The position numbers and the translations under genes were made by a program. A stretch of DNA of 64,000 nt from Vibrio neonatus. GTDB lineage: Bacteria; Pseudomonadota; Gammaproteobacteria; Enterobacterales; Vibrionaceae. Positions 44,933 to 56,721 of this stretch are shown here, one piece after another. The DNA lies in contig NZ_AP024885.1 in assembly GCF_024346975.1 (NCBI RefSeq), positions 1,860,001-1,924,000 of the forward strand, given 5' to 3'. The notes beneath the pieces were generated by a model, which searched no databases, was not told where the DNA came from, and worked only from the letters and a program-made list of their open reading frames with translations. How positions within the stretch are numbered: the first letter of the stretch is position 1; each line of letters starts with the position of its first letter.

Positions 44933-47758
44933 TTATTCTTCTAGTTCTTTATCAATTGTAAGAGCGTCATCGATTAACGCTTTCTGTTGTTTCAAGTGCA
45001 CTGACATGTAACCCACCGCTGGTGATGCTGACGCTGGGCGACCAGCATAATTCAAAGTGGTGTTAAATGGCGTTGCTGCGCGGAAGTTGTGTTGGCTTGA
45101 ATACCAAGCACCTTGGTTTTGAGGCTCTTCCTGACACCAAACGTAATCGGTCACTTGTGGGTAAATAGAGATTACCTCACGCACATCCGCAATTGGGAAT
45201 GGGTATAACTGCTCAATACGAACAATCGCCACATCATCAATTTCACGTTTACGTCGCTCATCCAGAAGGTCGAAATACACTTTACCCGAACAGAACACCA
45301 CGCGGCGTACTTTAGACGGTTCAAGATCATCCACTTCAGGAATACAAGGTTGGAAAGTACCTTCCGCTAAATCTTCTAGTGACGACACACACAATGGGTG
45401 GCGCAGTAGAGACTTCGGAGACATCACAATCAAAGGACGGCGCATTGGGCGAACCACTTGGCGGCGCAACATGTGATACACCTGCGCAGGGGTTGATGGC
45501 ACAACCACTTGCATGTTTTGTTCCGCACACAGCTGTAGATAACGCTCTAGACGTGCTGAGGAGTGCTCAGGACCTTGGCCTTCATAACCGTGTGGTAGCA
45601 ATAAGGTGATACCACATAAGCGGTTCCACTTTTGCTCACCCGAGGAAATAAATTGGTCAATCACTACCTGCGCACCGTTGGCAAAGTCACCAAACTGCGC
45701 TTCCCAGATAGTCAGGCCGCCCGGCTCTGCGGTGGTGTAGCCGTATTCAAATGCCAATACCGCTTCTTCAGACAATACAGAGTCAAAGACTTGGAATGGC
45801 CCTTGTTTGTCATGAATGTTCGATAATGGCACGTACGTACTTGCATCACCTTGGTTGTGCAATACTGCGTGACGGTGGAAGAAAGTACCACGACCCGAGT
45901 CTTGCCCTGAGATGCGGATACGCTTGCCATCGTCAACGATAGTGGCATACGCCAATGTTTCTGCCATACCCCAGTCAATGGCTTTTTCGCCTTCAACCAT
46001 GGCTTTACGGTCGTTATATAGCTTGTTAACGCGGCTTTGCAATTGGTGGCTATCAGGATAATCGCACACTTTTTTGCCTAGCTCTTTGAGACGAGTCAGC
46101 TCTAATTTGCTGTCCCACTCAATATCCCATTCATGGCCAATATAAGGAGACCAATCCACAGAATGTAGAGCCATTGGACGCCACTCTTTCACCACCACTT
46201 CACCGTGGTCGAGAGCATCACGATATTCATTCACCAGTTGCGTAGCGGTATCAATGCCAATCTCATCACGCTCCATCATCACATCAGCGTATAGCTTACG
46301 TGGTGTTGGGTGCTTTTTAATTTTTTGATACATCAATGGCTGAGTTGCGTTTGGCTCATCGGCTTCGTTGTGACCGTGGCGGCGGTAACATACCAAGTCA
46401 ATCACTACATCACGCTTAAAGGTGTTGCGGTAATCAAGTGCGATACGAGTGACAAAAGCCACCGCTTCTGGATCATCGGCATTCACGTGGAATATCGGTG
46501 CCTGTACCATCTTCGCGATATCGGTACAGTACATAGTAGAGCGAGTATCTCTAGGGTTCGACGTAGTAAAACCAATTTGGTTGTTCACTACGATTCGCAC
46601 CGTACCACCCACTTGGAAACCACGCGCTTGAGACATGTTAAATGTCTCTTGTACCACCCCTTGTCCAGCAATCGCCGAATCACCGTGAATGGTGATAGGT
46701 AATACTTTTGAACCGTCTTTATCTGCCAGACGGTCTTGACGAGCACGTACTGAGCCGATAACTACTGGGTTTACAATCTCTAAGTGCGATGGGTTAAAGG
46801 CTAGCGCTAAGTGAACGTTACCACCGGGAGTGGCAAAGTCTGCAGAGAAACCTTGGTGATATTTCACATCACCCGTACCCCAAGTCTCATCGTGCTTACC
46901 GGCAAACTCATCAAACAAGTCTTGCGGTTTTTTACCTAGCACGTTGACCAGCATATTCAAGCGGCCACGGTGAGCCATGCCTACAACCACCTCACGCATG
47001 CCACTACGGCCTGCATGACGAATTAACTCTTTGGTCATAGGAATCAGCGCATCACCACCTTCTAGAGAGAAGCGTTTTGCACCGGGGAATTTAGCACCAA
47101 GATAGCGTTCTAAACCTTCTGCCGCTGTGAGCTCGTCAAGATAGGTGATTTTCTCTTCTAATGAGAATTCCGGCTGAGATTGAACCGATTCAAGACGCTG
47201 CTGAACCCAACGCTTTTGCTCTGTGTTGGTCATGTGCATGTATTCTGCACCGACTGAGCCACAGTAAGTCTTGTTGAGCGCTTTATAGAGGTCTTTCAAC
47301 TGCATGGTTTCTTGCGCGACCGCAAAAGAACCGACGTTGAAATTTTCGTTGAGATCATCTTGTGTGAGATTGTGGAACGCAGGGTCCAGTTCAGGCTGAA
47401 CTGGGCGTTGCCATAAACCTAATGGATCTAGGTTAGCCGCTTGGTGGCCTCTAAATCGATAGGCGTTAATAAGTTGCAAAACCCTTACTTGTTTCGCATC
47501 GACATCAGGATCACTTACTTGGACACTGTAATGCTTCGTCTCTTGTGCAAGTCGGCGAAAGTAGTCACGGACGCGAGTATGGGATTGCTCCCCTTGTTCT
47601 GATGCTTGCACAGGCAATTCATCAAATACGCGTTTCCATTCCTCACTCACCAAGTCTGGATCACTGAGATAAAGTTCGTAGAGTTCTTCTACGTACGTTG
47701 CATTGGCGCCAGCCAAGTGTGAAGACTCGAGCCATGCCTTCATCACACTGTTATGCAT
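44933..47758 (-). CDS. sucA: 2-oxoglutarate dehydrogenase E1
   Basis: The thiamine diphosphate-dependent decarboxylase of the complex, 941 residues. The N-terminal [19 protein letters not shown] matches the E. coli pattern. The central part has the substrate and ThDP-binding stretch [17 protein letters not shown] and the [15 protein letters not shown] motif, and the metal and ThDP region around [10 protein letters not shown]. It is the first gene of sucAB, 125 bases downstream of sdhB, on the same strand. Confidence 0.97.
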   Translation of the reverse strand: MHNSVMKAWLESSHLAGANATYVEELYELYLSDPDLVSEEWKRVFDELPVQASEQGEQSHTRVRDYFRRLAQETKHYSVQVSDPDVDAKQVRVLQLINAYRFRGHQAANLDPLGLWQRPVQPELDPAFHNLTQDDLNENFNVGSFAVAQETMQLKDLYKALNKTYCGSVGAEYMHMTNTEQKRWVQQRLESVQSQPEFSLEEKITYLDELTAAEGLERYLGAKFPGAKRFSLEGGDALIPMTKELIRHAGRSGMREVVVGMAHRGRLNMLVNVLGKKPQDLFDEFAGKHDETWGTGDVKYHQGFSADFATPGGNVHLALAFNPSHLEIVNPVVIGSVRARQDRLADKDGSKVLPITIHGDSAIAGQGVVQETFNMSQARGFQVGGTVRIVVNNQIGFTTSNPRDTRSTMYCTDIAKMVQAPIFHVNADDPEAVAFVTRIALDYRNTFKRDVVIDLVCYRRHGHNEADEPNATQPLMYQKIKKHPTPRKLYADVMMERDEIGIDTATQLVNEYRDALDHGEVVVKEWRPMALHSVDWSPYIGHEWDIEWDSKLELTRLKELGKKVCDYPDSHQLQSRVNKLYNDRKAMVEGEKAIDWGMAETLAYATIVDDGKRIRISGQDSGRGTFFHRHAVLHNQGDASTYVPLSNIHDKQGPFQVFDSVLSEEAVLAFEYGYTTAEPGGLTIWEAQFGDFANGAQVVIDQFISSGEQKWNRLCGITLLLPHGYEGQGPEHSSARLERYLQLCAEQNMQVVVPSTPAQVYHMLRRQVVRPMRRPLIVMSPKSLLRHPLCVSSLEDLAEGTFQPCIPEVDDLEPSKVRRVVFCSGKVYFDLLDERRKREIDDVAIVRIEQLYPFPIADVREVISIYPQVTDYVWCQEEPQNQGAWYSSQHNFRAATPFNTTLNYAGRPASASPAVGYMSVHLKQQKALIDDALTIDKELEE

Positions 47759-47882
47759 ATATTCCCTTAATCTGTAGATTAATACTTGTTGTTTCGGTCT
47801 TTGCCGAACTTATCTTCAACCTAAAAAGGTTGGTTACAACAGGCTTAACAGTAAACCTCGAAAAGCCCGTAATTTCAATAAT

Positions 47883-48593
47883 CTAAACCGAACGATTGAC
47901 TAACATCGTTTTGATATGCCCAATCGCTTTGGTCGGGTTTAACCCCTTAGGACATACACTGACACAATTCATGATGCCATGACAACGGAAAACACTGAAT
48001 GCATCGTCTAAACTGTTCAGTCGCTCATCAGTTGCCGTATCTCGGCTATCAATTAACCAGCGATAAGCCGCTAGGAGGCCCGCAGGACCGATGAACTTGT
48101 CTGGGTTCCACCAGAAAGATGGGCACGATGTGGTACAACACGCACACATAATACATTCATATAATCCATCCAAATGTGCACGCTCTTCTGGCAACTGTTT
48201 GTGCTCACGCGACGGAGGTAATTCGCCATCAGAAATCAAAAACGGCTTCACTTTGGCGTAGTTGTCGTAAAACTGTGTCATGTCGACAATCAGATCACGT
48301 ACCACTGGTAATCCAGGTAATGGACGAATGGTTAACGTATCCCCTTTCAATGCAGAAAGTGGCGTGATACACGCAAGACCATTTTTACCATTCATGTTTA
48401 AACCGTCACTGCCACACACACCCTCACGACAAGAGCGGCGGAAGGAAAGCGAAGGGTCTTGTTCTTTCAACAAGATCAGCGCATCAAGCACCATCATGTC
48501 CGAGCCTTCTTCCACCTCTAGGGCGTACTGTTTCATGTAAGGTTTGCTGTCCACATCTGGGTTATAGCGATAGACAGAAAAATTCAGGTTCAT
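47883..48593 (-). CDS. sdhB: Succinate dehydrogenase iron-sulfur subunit
   Basis: SdhB passes electrons from FAD to ubiquinone through three iron-sulfur clusters. The [2Fe-2S] ligands are in SCREGVCGSDGLNMNG and GLACITPL, and the [4Fe-4S]/[3Fe-4S] ligands in CIMCACCTTSCPSFWW and CHGIMNCVSVCPKGLNP. It has 236 residues. It is the last sdh gene, 11 bases downstream of sdhA. Confidence 0.97.
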   Translation of the reverse strand: MNLNFSVYRYNPDVDSKPYMKQYALEVEEGSDMMVLDALILLKEQDPSLSFRRSCREGVCGSDGLNMNGKNGLACITPLSALKGDTLTIRPLPGLPVVRDLIVDMTQFYDNYAKVKPFLISDGELPPSREHKQLPEERAHLDGLYECIMCACCTTSCPSFWWNPDKFIGPAGLLAAYRWLIDSRDTATDERLNSLDDAFSVFRCHGIMNCVSVCPKGLNPTKAIGHIKTMLVNRSV

Positions 48594-48604
48594 ATCTCGC
48601 TCCC

Positions 48605-50371
48605 TTAATAGGTTCTAGCTTTCGGTGGAAACGCTTCACGATGTACAGGTTCCATATTCACATCACGCTTAGACATACTTTCCGTTTCTGGATTGTAAAT
48701 TGAGTGGCATAACCACTGCGAATCATCGCGGTCTGGATAATCAAAGCGGGCGTGTGCGCCGCGGCTTTCTGTACGGTAGTTAGCAGCAACCGCGGTTGCT
48801 ACAGCGGTTTCCATCAAGTTATCAAGTTCGAGACACTCAATACGTTGTGTATTGAACTCTGTGGATTTATCGCTAAGGTGCGCATCTTGCAGACGTTCAC
48901 GAATTTCACGCAGCTCAGTAAGCCCCGTTGCCATCGCTTCACCTTCACGGAATACCGAGAAACTGTTTTGCATGCAGCTTTGCATATCTTTACGGATTTG
49001 CGCAGGGTCTTCACCGCGGGTGCTGTTCTCCCAGCGCATTGTGCGCGCAAGAGAAGCTTCAAGATCGGACTCAGATACTGGGCGAGCTTCAGATTGTGCA
49101 TCCAAGGTATCGCCTAGGTGTAAGCCTGTTGCGCGACCAAACACCACTAAATCAAGTAATGAGTTTCCGCCAAGTCGATTGGCACCGTGTACCGATACTG
49201 AGGCGATTTCACCACAAGCAAACAGACCTTGCACTTCCACATCTTGTCCTTTGTCATCAAGCTTGATTGCTTGACCGGAAACTTGAGTCGGAACGCCGCC
49301 CATCATGTAGTGACAGGTTGGGATAACCGGAATAGGCTCTTTAACTGGGTCAACGTGGGCAAAGGTACGTGATAGTTCACAAATACCTGGCAGGCGAGAT
49401 TCAAGTACGTCTTTACCTAAGTGATCCATCTTCAGCTTAATGTGCGGGCCCCACGGACCATCACAGCCGCGCCCTTCACGAATCTCAATCATCATGGAAC
49501 GCGCCACAACATCACGGCCCGCCAAGTCTTTGGCATTCGGTGCATAACGCTCCATAAAGCGTTCACCATCTTTATTAAGAAGATAACCACCCTCACCACG
49601 ACAACCTTCAGTCACAAGTACACCTGCACCTGCGATACCGGTTGGGTGGAATTGCCACATTTCCATGTCTTGCATCGGCACGCCAGCGCGCAGCGCCATA
49701 CCTACGCCATCACCAGTGTTGATGTGTGCGTTAGTAGTAGAAGAGTAAATACGACCTGCGCCACCAGTGGCTAAAATAGTGGCCTTCGATTTGAAGTAAC
49801 ACATCTCGCCAGTTTCCATGCAGATAGCCGTACAACCCATGACTACGCCGTCTTGGTTTTTCACCAAATCAAGGGCGTACCACTCACTAAAGATGGTGGT
49901 TTTGTATTTGATGTTTTGTTGGTAAAGCGTGTGCAACAAGGCGTGACCTGTACGGTCAGCAGCAGCGGCAGTACGCGCAGCTTGCTCACCACCAAACTGT
50001 TTGGATTGGCCGCCAAACGGACGTTGATAAATAGAGCCGTCTTCAAAGCGAGAAAATGGCAAACCCATTTTTTCTAGCTCGATGACAGATTCTGGACCGT
50101 TCTTACACATATATTCGATGGCGTCTTGGTCACCAATGTAGTCCGACCCTTTTACCGTGTCGTACATGTGCCATTGCCAGTTGTCTTCGTGAGAGTTACC
50201 AAGTGCAACAGTGATACCACCTTGCGCTGATACGGTGTGAGAACGAGTCGGAAATACTTTTGATAGTAATGCGCAAGTTAACCCTTGCTCAGAGATTTGT
50301 AGTGCTGCGCGCATACCTGCACCACCAGCACCAATGACAACAGCGTCAAATTCGCGAACTGGAATTGTCAT
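48605..50371 (-). CDS. sdhA: Succinate dehydrogenase flavoprotein subunit
   Basis: The catalytic subunit of complex II, 588 residues. The N-terminal dinucleotide fold is [16 protein letters not shown]. The histidine that binds FAD covalently is in [11 protein letters not shown] near residue 45. The substrate region includes [21 protein letters not shown] and the catalytic Arg segment near RHPVK-like [16 protein letters not shown]. Its ATG lies directly after the sdhD stop, with no gap. Confidence 0.97.
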   Translation of the reverse strand: MTIPVREFDAVVIGAGGAGMRAALQISEQGLTCALLSKVFPTRSHTVSAQGGITVALGNSHEDNWQWHMYDTVKGSDYIGDQDAIEYMCKNGPESVIELEKMGLPFSRFEDGSIYQRPFGGQSKQFGGEQAARTAAAADRTGHALLHTLYQQNIKYKTTIFSEWYALDLVKNQDGVVMGCTAICMETGEMCYFKSKATILATGGAGRIYSSTTNAHINTGDGVGMALRAGVPMQDMEMWQFHPTGIAGAGVLVTEGCRGEGGYLLNKDGERFMERYAPNAKDLAGRDVVARSMMIEIREGRGCDGPWGPHIKLKMDHLGKDVLESRLPGICELSRTFAHVDPVKEPIPVIPTCHYMMGGVPTQVSGQAIKLDDKGQDVEVQGLFACGEIASVSVHGANRLGGNSLLDLVVFGRATGLHLGDTLDAQSEARPVSESDLEASLARTMRWENSTRGEDPAQIRKDMQSCMQNSFSVFREGEAMATGLTELREIRERLQDAHLSDKSTEFNTQRIECLELDNLMETAVATAVAANYRTESRGAHARFDYPDRDDSQWLCHSIYNPETESMSKRDVNMEPVHREAFPPKARTY

Positions 50372-50719
50372 TTATGCCCCCCAAAGAATAAATAGGCCAG
50401 AGAAAAAATAACCAAATAGCACCGCAACCAGAACCAGTTGCAGGCTGCCGCGTAGCAGCGCTGGTTTAATGTAATCGGTCAATACCTGCCACACTCCAAT
50501 CCACGCATGAATAAGAATGCAAAACAGGGCAAGCATGGTAAACACCTTGGTGAACAGTCCACCGAAGAAGTGAGTCCACTGCATATAACCTATGTCACCG
50601 GTAAATAAGAAGAAGCCACATAGATAAATGGTGTATAGGGTTAAAATGATTGCCGTTGCACGAATCAACAGGAAATCATGGACGCCATTACGTCCTACGG
50701 AAGAAATAGAATTTACCAT
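50372..50719 (-). CDS. sdhD: Succinate dehydrogenase membrane anchor subunit
   Basis: A 115-residue inner membrane protein with three helices. The haem b axial His is expected in the second helix, where [18 protein letters not shown] holds the conserved His, Asp and Tyr. Together with SdhC it binds haem and ubiquinone. It overlaps sdhC by 7 bases. Confidence 0.94.
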   Translation of the reverse strand: MVNSISSVGRNGVHDFLLIRATAIILTLYTIYLCGFFLFTGDIGYMQWTHFFGGLFTKVFTMLALFCILIHAWIGVWQVLTDYIKPALLRGSLQLVLVAVLFGYFFSGLFILWGA

Positions 50720-51093
50720 ACAATTACCCCCGCAATGATTGCTAGTACAGCTGTCACAATAAAGGAGATTTGCGCACTTTTTGCGCCGCTCTCTAGTTCT
50801 TCAAAGTAACCTAGGTCTTGGCAAAGATGTCGAATACCGCCCACGATATGATAAAAAAGCGCAGTCAGTATTCCCCACAAAATAAATTTAACGAAGAAAC
50901 CATCCACGTAGCTGGCCGCCTCCATAAATCCTTTTGGTGATGACAGAGAAATAGAAAGTAACCAAAGCAAAATCCCTACAGCGACAAAGGTAATAACACC
51001 AGATACCCTGTGCAGAATCGAAGCAATGGCAGTGATTGGGAAATGAATCGTTTGCAGATCCAAATTGACGGGTCTTGTTTTTTTCTTGTCCAC
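50713..51093 (-). CDS. sdhC: Succinate dehydrogenase cytochrome b556 subunit
   Basis: A membrane anchor of complex II with three helices. [20 protein letters not shown] and [13 protein letters not shown] are the family signature at the N-terminus, and the haem-ligand His is in [15 protein letters not shown]. The GTG at 51093 gives 126 residues with the normal N-terminus; an ATG at 51138 would add 15 residues not found in relatives. First gene of sdhCDAB. Confidence 0.92.
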   Translation of the reverse strand: MDKKKTRPVNLDLQTIHFPITAIASILHRVSGVITFVAVGILLWLLSISLSSPKGFMEAASYVDGFFVKFILWGILTALFYHIVGGIRHLCQDLGYFEELESGAKSAQISFIVTAVLAIIAGVIVW

Positions 51094-51138
51094 GGCGTGC
51101 TCTCTCAGCTCCTTTGAACAGTTACAAATCGTAAACAA

Positions 51139-51493
51139 TTGCGCTTTCTTAGCAAAAACTTAACAAAAGCTTACATAAGTTAGGGTTAAACCTAATTATT
51201 TTGTCACTTTAATCCTCTATAACTTAGAACTATCTCTCGCTAACCAAAGTTCGCGGTAGAGATAAATCAATGATATAGCTTTTAATTCACGGCCACTATA
51301 ACGTTTGTTAACAATGACACACAATATTATTAACAATTTTTGTTACATAGGCCTGATTTTTAGTAATTCTACTTATAGAAATCGAGACAAGTGCACACAA
51401 AAAGCTATATAAATTGACTTCTAGTGCGAACACCAGTACAAATTTGGTGCACCATTGAATCAAGATGGAAAATAAATAACAAAGGAGAATGTT
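51139..51493. promoter_or_regulatory. Divergent sdhC/gltA control region
   Basis: A 355-base AT-rich region between two TCA operons reading away from each other. GTTAAC, TTAACA and GTTACA elements between 51306 and 51346 have the look of ArcA-type direct repeats, which would fit oxygen control known for these genes in E. coli. This is suggestive only. The gltA ribosome binding site is AAAGGAG, seven bases before its ATG. Confidence 0.4.
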
Positions 51494-52783
51494 ATGGCAG
51501 ATAAGCAAGCGACTCTGACTATTGAGGGTCAAGCGCCTATCGAGTTGCCGATTATGAAGGGAACAGATGGCCCAGACGTGATCGATGTTCGTACATTAGG
51601 AAGCCAAGGGTATTTCACCTTTGACCCTGGTTTTCTTGCCACCGCATCTTGTGAATCCCAAATCACCTACATTGATGGCGACGCTGGTATTTTATTACAC
51701 CGTGGTTACCCAATCGATGAATTAGCAAACAACGCAGATTATTTAGAAGTTTGTTATATTTTGCTCTACGGAGAAGCACCCACTCGCGAAAAATACGATA
51801 ACTTTAAGAAGGTTGTTGGACGCCATACTATGGTGCACGAACAAATCGCCAGCTTCTTCCATGGTTTCCGTCGCGATGCCCACCCGATGGCAGTAATGTG
51901 TGGGGTAGTTGGTGCTTTAGCGGCCTTCTATCATGATTCACTTGATATTAACAATGATGAACACCGTGAAATTGCGGCATTTAGACTACTATCCAAAATG
52001 CCAACTCTTGCGGCAATGTGTTACAAATACAGCATAGGTCAACCGTTTATTTACCCACGAAATGACCTTACTTATGCAGAAAACTTCTTACACATGATGT
52101 TTGCAAATCCATGTGAAGAATACGAAGTCAATCCTGTGGTTGCTCGCGCAATGGACAAGATTTTCACTCTGCACGCAGACCATGAACAAAATGCTTCGAC
52201 ATCAACAGTGCGTTTAGCGGGCTCTTCTGGCGCTAACCCATTTGCGTGTATTGCAGCAGGTATCGCCTCTCTTTGGGGACCAGCACACGGCGGCGCAAAT
52301 GAAGCTTGTCTACATATGCTTGAGGAAATCGGTAGCGTAGATAAGATTGAAGAATATGTTGCACGAGCAAAAGACAAAGATGACCCATTCCGTTTGATGG
52401 GCTTTGGTCACCGCGTTTACAAGAACTACGATCCTCGCGCAACGGTAATGCGTGAAGCGTGTCATGACGTGCTTAAAGAGCTAAACATTAAAGATCCTCT
52501 GCTAGATGTTGCAATGGAACTGGAACGTATTGCCCTTTCTGACGAATATTTTGTTGAGAAGAAACTCTACCCGAACGTCGATTTCTACTCAGGCATTATT
52601 CTTAAAGCGATCGGTATTCCTGTGTCTATGTTTACCGTTATTTTTGCTATCTCACGAACTGTGGGTTGGATTGCGCATTGGAGTGAAATGCACAACGATC
52701 CTAACAACCGTATCGGTCGACCTCGTCAGCTGTACACAGGTGAAACTAAGCGTGAGTTTAAACCACTTCACGAACGTGAATAG
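51494..52783 (+). CDS. gltA: Citrate synthase
   Basis: The type II (NADH-inhibited, hexameric) citrate synthase, 429 residues. The catalytic residues are the His in [10 protein letters not shown], the His in [13 protein letters not shown], and the Asp in YPNVDFYSG. The long N-terminus ([17 protein letters not shown]) is typical of the gammaproteobacterial enzyme. It condenses oxaloacetate and acetyl-CoA. It is monocistronic, divergent from sdhCDAB, with a terminator downstream. Confidence 0.97.
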   Translation: MADKQATLTIEGQAPIELPIMKGTDGPDVIDVRTLGSQGYFTFDPGFLATASCESQITYIDGDAGILLHRGYPIDELANNADYLEVCYILLYGEAPTREKYDNFKKVVGRHTMVHEQIASFFHGFRRDAHPMAVMCGVVGALAAFYHDSLDINNDEHREIAAFRLLSKMPTLAAMCYKYSIGQPFIYPRNDLTYAENFLHMMFANPCEEYEVNPVVARAMDKIFTLHADHEQNASTSTVRLAGSSGANPFACIAAGIASLWGPAHGGANEACLHMLEEIGSVDKIEEYVARAKDKDDPFRLMGFGHRVYKNYDPRATVMREACHDVLKELNIKDPLLDVAMELERIALSDEYFVEKKLYPNVDFYSGIILKAIGIPVSMFTVIFAISRTVGWIAHWSEMHNDPNNRIGRPRQLYTGETKREFKPLHERE

Positions 52784-52864
52784 TTTTTGCTAACTGTTTT
52801 TGCTAATAGTTCCACTTAAACAAGGTAGCTAACGCTAGGCGCTAGTAGAACAAACTCTAATAGA

Positions 52865-52901
52865 AAAGGCTTGAACATTACGTTCAAGCCTTTCTTTTTA
52901 T
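52865..52901 (+). terminator. Terminator of gltA
   Basis: A perfect 12-bp stem (AAAGGCTTGAAC and its complement) with a 5-base loop runs into TTTCTTTTTATT, between convergent gltA and the Nif3-like gene. Confidence 0.85.
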
Positions 52902-52918
52902 TACGCTATTTAAGTGTC

Positions 52919-53677
52919 TTATACTGGGTTATTAATATCGACAAACGTCACCTCAAAGCCGTGCTCTTGCGCCAACCACTCACCTAACGCTTTGATGCCG
53001 TATCGCTCAGTGGCATGATGCCCCGCCGAAAAATAATGAATGCCCTGTTCACGCGCCACAAATGTCGTACGCTCTGAAATTTCGCCCGAGATAAACGCAT
53101 CCAATTGATGGTCTGCGGCAAGTTGAATGTAATCCTGACCGCCACCGGTACACCAGCCTACGCTTTCAATCATTTTATCGGCAAAGTCAGGCGCGATATG
53201 CAAAGATTCACGATTAAGCACTTGTGCAATGCGCTGCGCAAACTCCGCCCCTGTGACAGGCGACGCTAAACGTCCATACAGCGCAATAGATTGGGCATGC
53301 CCCTCAAGACCACCCTCAATCTCAATATCCAACAGCTCGGCTAATTTTGCGTTATTGCCTAGCTCAGGATGAATATCTAAAGGTAAGTGGTAACCATACA
53401 GGTTAATATCATTTTTGATCAGCGCACGAATACGACGCCCTTTCATGCCCACTATCGGCTCAGGCTCACCTTTCCAAAAATAGCCATGATGTACCAGTAA
53501 TGCATCCGCTTTGAGTCGAATAGCTTCATCAATTAACGCTTGGGATGCAGTCACTCCAGTGACTATTTTTTTGATATTTTCAGTACCCTCTACTTGCAAT
53601 CCATTCGGTGCGTAATCTTTGATCTGTAAGGCGCTGAGTTTGTCGTTTAGCAGCGTTTGCAATTTTAAATTGTTCAT
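52919..53677 (-). CDS. Nif3-like dinuclear metal center protein (YbgI family)
   Basis: A 252-residue member of the Nif3/YbgI family, hexameric proteins with a two-metal centre. The metal ligands are in ALLVHHGYFWKG (two His), YHLPLDIHPELGNN (His and Asp) and the C-terminal YFSAGHHATERYG (His and Glu). The family is widespread, with a proposed GTP cyclohydrolase-like role, but its function is not firmly known. It is convergent with gltA and divergent from the DUF1853 gene. Confidence 0.93.
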   Translation of the reverse strand: MNNLKLQTLLNDKLSALQIKDYAPNGLQVEGTENIKKIVTGVTASQALIDEAIRLKADALLVHHGYFWKGEPEPIVGMKGRRIRALIKNDINLYGYHLPLDIHPELGNNAKLAELLDIEIEGGLEGHAQSIALYGRLASPVTGAEFAQRIAQVLNRESLHIAPDFADKMIESVGWCTGGGQDYIQLAADHQLDAFISGEISERTTFVAREQGIHYFSAGHHATERYGIKALGEWLAQEHGFEVTFVDINNPV

Positions 53678-53765
53678 TTCTATTCCAAATATTTGAAAAT
53701 GCTTCGGATATGTAGCAAGTTAAATAGACCATCCTTGACAGGTTTGTATCTCTAACGGTTTATCT

Positions 53766-54542
53766 ATGCCTAACTATACGGTCAATGCTTCAATTTTAAC
53801 TCAATTTGCCCAGTGGATTGCAACAACTGCGCCGCTATTTCGAGAAGATGAGATCATTGTGCAGCAATTGCCCTTTCGTAATACAGACGAGGTACAGTTT
53901 ACTGACTACTACAAAAACTCACGGCTTGGCTTTATTTATCAACACCTTTGTCAGGAACTGTTTGTGCAATGCTCTGACTTAGCTGTTGAACAAACTGAAT
54001 TGCAGCTAAATGATGCTGGGCGAACCATAGGCGAACTGGATTTTATTTTGCGCCAACCACACCAAAATACGGCACAGCACTGGGAAGTAGCGATTAAGTT
54101 TTACTTGTTGCATCAAGATAAGTGGTACGGGCCTAATGCGAGAGACCGCTTAGATAAAAAGTTGCGTCATATGTTGACTCACCAGTTGCAACATACGCAT
54201 ATGCCGTACTTTGTAGAGCAATACCCGCAATGGCAATATCTGTCGCAGCACCTGTTAATGCAAGGCCGTTTGTATATTAACCCTTTCCAGCAACAGACCA
54301 TTCCTAGCCATTGTGAAGACAAAGAGATAAACCCAAGTCAAATTAATGGTTTTTGGTGCTATCAAAAGCAGTTTGCACAAATTGATGAACCGCTCTATCA
54401 ACTGGACAAAGCACGTTGGGCTATCGGCAAAAACCCATCGTCACCTCGGGTAACAGAAGCGTCACAAGGCATTTTACATTGTCAAAGTGAATCAGGTCGA
54501 TTTTGGTTTGTAGTGCCAAACGATTGGCCGAATAACTGCTAG
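53766..54542 (+). CDS. DUF1853 family protein
   Basis: A 258-residue soluble protein. The pattern matches DUF1853: SRLGFIYQHLCQELF, then ELDFILRQP, WEVAIKFYLLH, KWYGPNARDRLDKKLRHML and GRLYINPF. The sequence GELDFIL-N-WEVAIKF looks like the D and E-x-K strands of a PD-(D/E)XK fold, so a nuclease-like ancestry is possible. No function is established. It is a single gene. Confidence 0.88.
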   Translation: MPNYTVNASILTQFAQWIATTAPLFREDEIIVQQLPFRNTDEVQFTDYYKNSRLGFIYQHLCQELFVQCSDLAVEQTELQLNDAGRTIGELDFILRQPHQNTAQHWEVAIKFYLLHQDKWYGPNARDRLDKKLRHMLTHQLQHTHMPYFVEQYPQWQYLSQHLLMQGRLYINPFQQQTIPSHCEDKEINPSQINGFWCYQKQFAQIDEPLYQLDKARWAIGKNPSSPRVTEASQGILHCQSESGRFWFVVPNDWPNNC

Positions 54543-54752
54543 TTAATTATTCAAACAGTGATTGCACTTTCTAGCAAACAGCGATTAAACATAAAGTTAA
54601 AACTAATAAAAACAAAGTGTTAGATAAATAAACTCAATATACTTTCGGCACTGGCATTCACGCATGTCTCAGTGCGCATATTGAACCTGTCAATGCATAG
54701 GAATAAAGTCGGGCTACATTCAAAGCACTGGCTAGTTTATCTAGAAATTCAC

Positions 54753-54872
54753 ATGGCACAATTAGTAGAAGCATTGTTCGTTTTTATGCTGATGGTCTGT
54801 ATTCCTATCTCAATCGTTATTCTGTTTCAGCGAAAAAACGATAAAAAAGCCGCGCGACGCTTATCACGCTAA
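54753..54872 (+). CDS. Possible small single-pass membrane protein
   Basis: The ATG at 54753 would encode 39 residues: one hydrophobic helix (LFVFMLMVCIPISIVILF) and a basic tail (RKNDKKAARRLSR), oriented with the tail in the cytoplasm. The frame extends upstream to 54672, but that part looks non-coding. There is no strong ribosome binding site. It may be a genuine small vibrio protein; comparison with relatives is the test. Confidence 0.4.
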   Translation: MAQLVEALFVFMLMVCIPISIVILFQRKNDKKAARRLSR

Positions 54873-54918
54873 GCAACTTCTGAACAAAAAACTCTGTAGC
54901 GCGATCGATTCAAACATA

Positions 54919-54953
54919 AAAAAACCCATTTACCGTTCGGCAATGGGTTTTTA
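54919..54953 (-). terminator. Terminator of pgm
   Basis: AAAACCCATT pairs with AATGGGTTTT around an inner CCG-TT-CGG hairpin; A-rich and T-rich flanks suit both strands. Confidence 0.8.
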
Positions 54954-54995
54954 TGATTTGAGCGAATAGCTTAATCGTTATTTAGGCAATTGCTG

Positions 54996-56642
54996 TTATA
55001 AACCTGCCGCCTTGAATACTTGATTCACAATCTCTTGCGCTTCAGTTTCAATCAGTTTTAGATGCTCTGCACCTTTGAAGCTCTCACAGTAAATCTTGTA
55101 GATTTCTTCTGTGCCAGATGGACGAGCCGCAAACCAACCATTCGCAGTAGTCACTTTCAGACCACCAATTGCAGCGCCATTGCCTGGAGCATGCGTTAGA
55201 CGAGCGGTAATCGCATCACCCGCTAGAGTATCCGCAGATACCATTTCAGCAGACAGCTTAGTCAGTACGTCTTTTTGTGGGCCGTTTGCTACCGCTTGAA
55301 TACGGTTGTAGCTAGACTCACCGTGTTTCGCCGCTAACTCGTTGTAGTATTGCTGAGGGTTTTTACCCGTTACTGCGGTAATTTCAGCCGCTAGCAAACA
55401 TAAGATGATGCCATCTTTATCCGTTGCCCAAGGCGTACCGTCTTTACGTAAGAAAGACGCACCTGCGCTCTCTTCACCGCCGAAGCCAAACTTGCCTTCG
55501 TACAGACCGTCTACAAACCATTTGAAGCCAACAGGCACTTCACATAGCTCGCGACCAAGATCAGCCACAACGCGATCGATAATAGCACTAGAAACCAGTG
55601 TTTTACCCACGGCAACTTCTGCGCCCCAACCTTCACGGTGACGATATAGGTAATCGATACACACGGCTAGGAAATGGTTTGGATTCATCAAACCTGCTGG
55701 CGTTACAATGCCGTGACGGTCATAGTCAGGGTCGTTACCAAATGCTAGGTCGTAATCGTCTTTTAGTGCCAGTAGACCTGCCATCGCGTAAGGCGAAGAA
55801 CAATCCATACGTACCACACCGTCTTTATCTAAAGACATGAACTGGAAGCTAGGGTCAATCGCTTCACTCACTAGAGTAAGGTCTAGGTTGTACGCTTTTT
55901 GAATTTGACGCCAGTAATCAATGCCTGAACCACCTAGTGGATCAACACCGATTTTTAAGTTGGCTTTTTGAATCGCTTGCATGTCAACAACGTTGACCAG
56001 ATCAGCCACATAAGGAGCTACGAGATCTTTTTCAACAAACAACTCGCTCGCTTTTGCATCCGCAATGCCTACACGTTTTACATCCACTAGACCCGCTGCA
56101 ATGATTTCATTAGCGCGATCTTCAATTGCTTTAGTCAACTCACCTTCCGCTGGGCCACCATGTACTGGGTTGTACTTGATGCCACCATCTTGCGGCGGGT
56201 TATGCGAAGGAGTGATGACGATGCCGTCAGCTTTAGCATCGTTGACTAAGTTATGAGTCAGGATTGCATGGGAGATACCCGGAGTTGGGGTATAGCCTTC
56301 ATGCTCTTGACAGATAACCTGCACACCATTTGCCACCAACACGTCTACCACAGTAGAAAATGCCGGTTCAGAAAGTGCGTGTGTGTCTTTACCCACGAAT
56401 AACGGCCCGGTCACTCCGTGACTCGCGCGAACTTCAACGACCGCTTGCGCGATAGCTAAAATATGATTTTCGTTAAAGGTTACCTTGTCAGCACTACCAC
56501 GATGGCCCGAAGTACCAAATGCAACTTTTTGTGCCGCATTGCCAGCTTCAGGTTGCAACAAATAGTAGTTAGCCACCAACTGAGGGATGTTGTGTAGATC
56601 TTCTTGCTGAGCCTTTTGCCCAGCGCGAGGATGCATAGCCAT
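54996..56642 (-). CDS. pgm: Phosphoglucomutase
   Basis: Interconverts glucose 1-phosphate and glucose 6-phosphate. The 548-residue protein matches the Pgm type of E. coli: start [12 protein letters not shown], active-site phosphoserine in [11 protein letters not shown], metal loop DPDYDRHG, and sugar-binding [11 protein letters not shown] and [10 protein letters not shown]. The ATG at 56642 has AGGA upstream; the longer frame to 56684 begins inside a hairpin and is not used. It follows seqA on the same strand. Confidence 0.96.
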   Translation of the reverse strand: MAMHPRAGQKAQQEDLHNIPQLVANYYLLQPEAGNAAQKVAFGTSGHRGSADKVTFNENHILAIAQAVVEVRASHGVTGPLFVGKDTHALSEPAFSTVVDVLVANGVQVICQEHEGYTPTPGISHAILTHNLVNDAKADGIVITPSHNPPQDGGIKYNPVHGGPAEGELTKAIEDRANEIIAAGLVDVKRVGIADAKASELFVEKDLVAPYVADLVNVVDMQAIQKANLKIGVDPLGGSGIDYWRQIQKAYNLDLTLVSEAIDPSFQFMSLDKDGVVRMDCSSPYAMAGLLALKDDYDLAFGNDPDYDRHGIVTPAGLMNPNHFLAVCIDYLYRHREGWGAEVAVGKTLVSSAIIDRVVADLGRELCEVPVGFKWFVDGLYEGKFGFGGEESAGASFLRKDGTPWATDKDGIILCLLAAEITAVTGKNPQQYYNELAAKHGESSYNRIQAVANGPQKDVLTKLSAEMVSADTLAGDAITARLTHAPGNGAAIGGLKVTTANGWFAARPSGTEEIYKIYCESFKGAEHLKLIETEAQEIVNQVFKAAGL

Positions 56643-56676
56643 TGAGTTGTTCCTTTTATAGTTCTTAAAATCAAAA

Positions 56677-56710
56677 ATACCCACGAACCTGGGGGGATTC
56701 TGTGGGTATT
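56677..56710 (-). terminator. Hairpin between seqA and pgm
   Basis: On the minus strand AATACCCAC pairs with GTGGGTATT across a 16-base loop, followed by TTTTGATTTT. It lies between seqA and pgm and could terminate or attenuate. Confidence 0.6.
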
Positions 56711-56721
56711 ATTCCTTAGGA

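Noticed and set aside
48752..49274. Several overlapping frames of 95-140 codons opposite sdhA
   Set aside because: They are antisense to a full-length, highly conserved sdhA and show no independent features.
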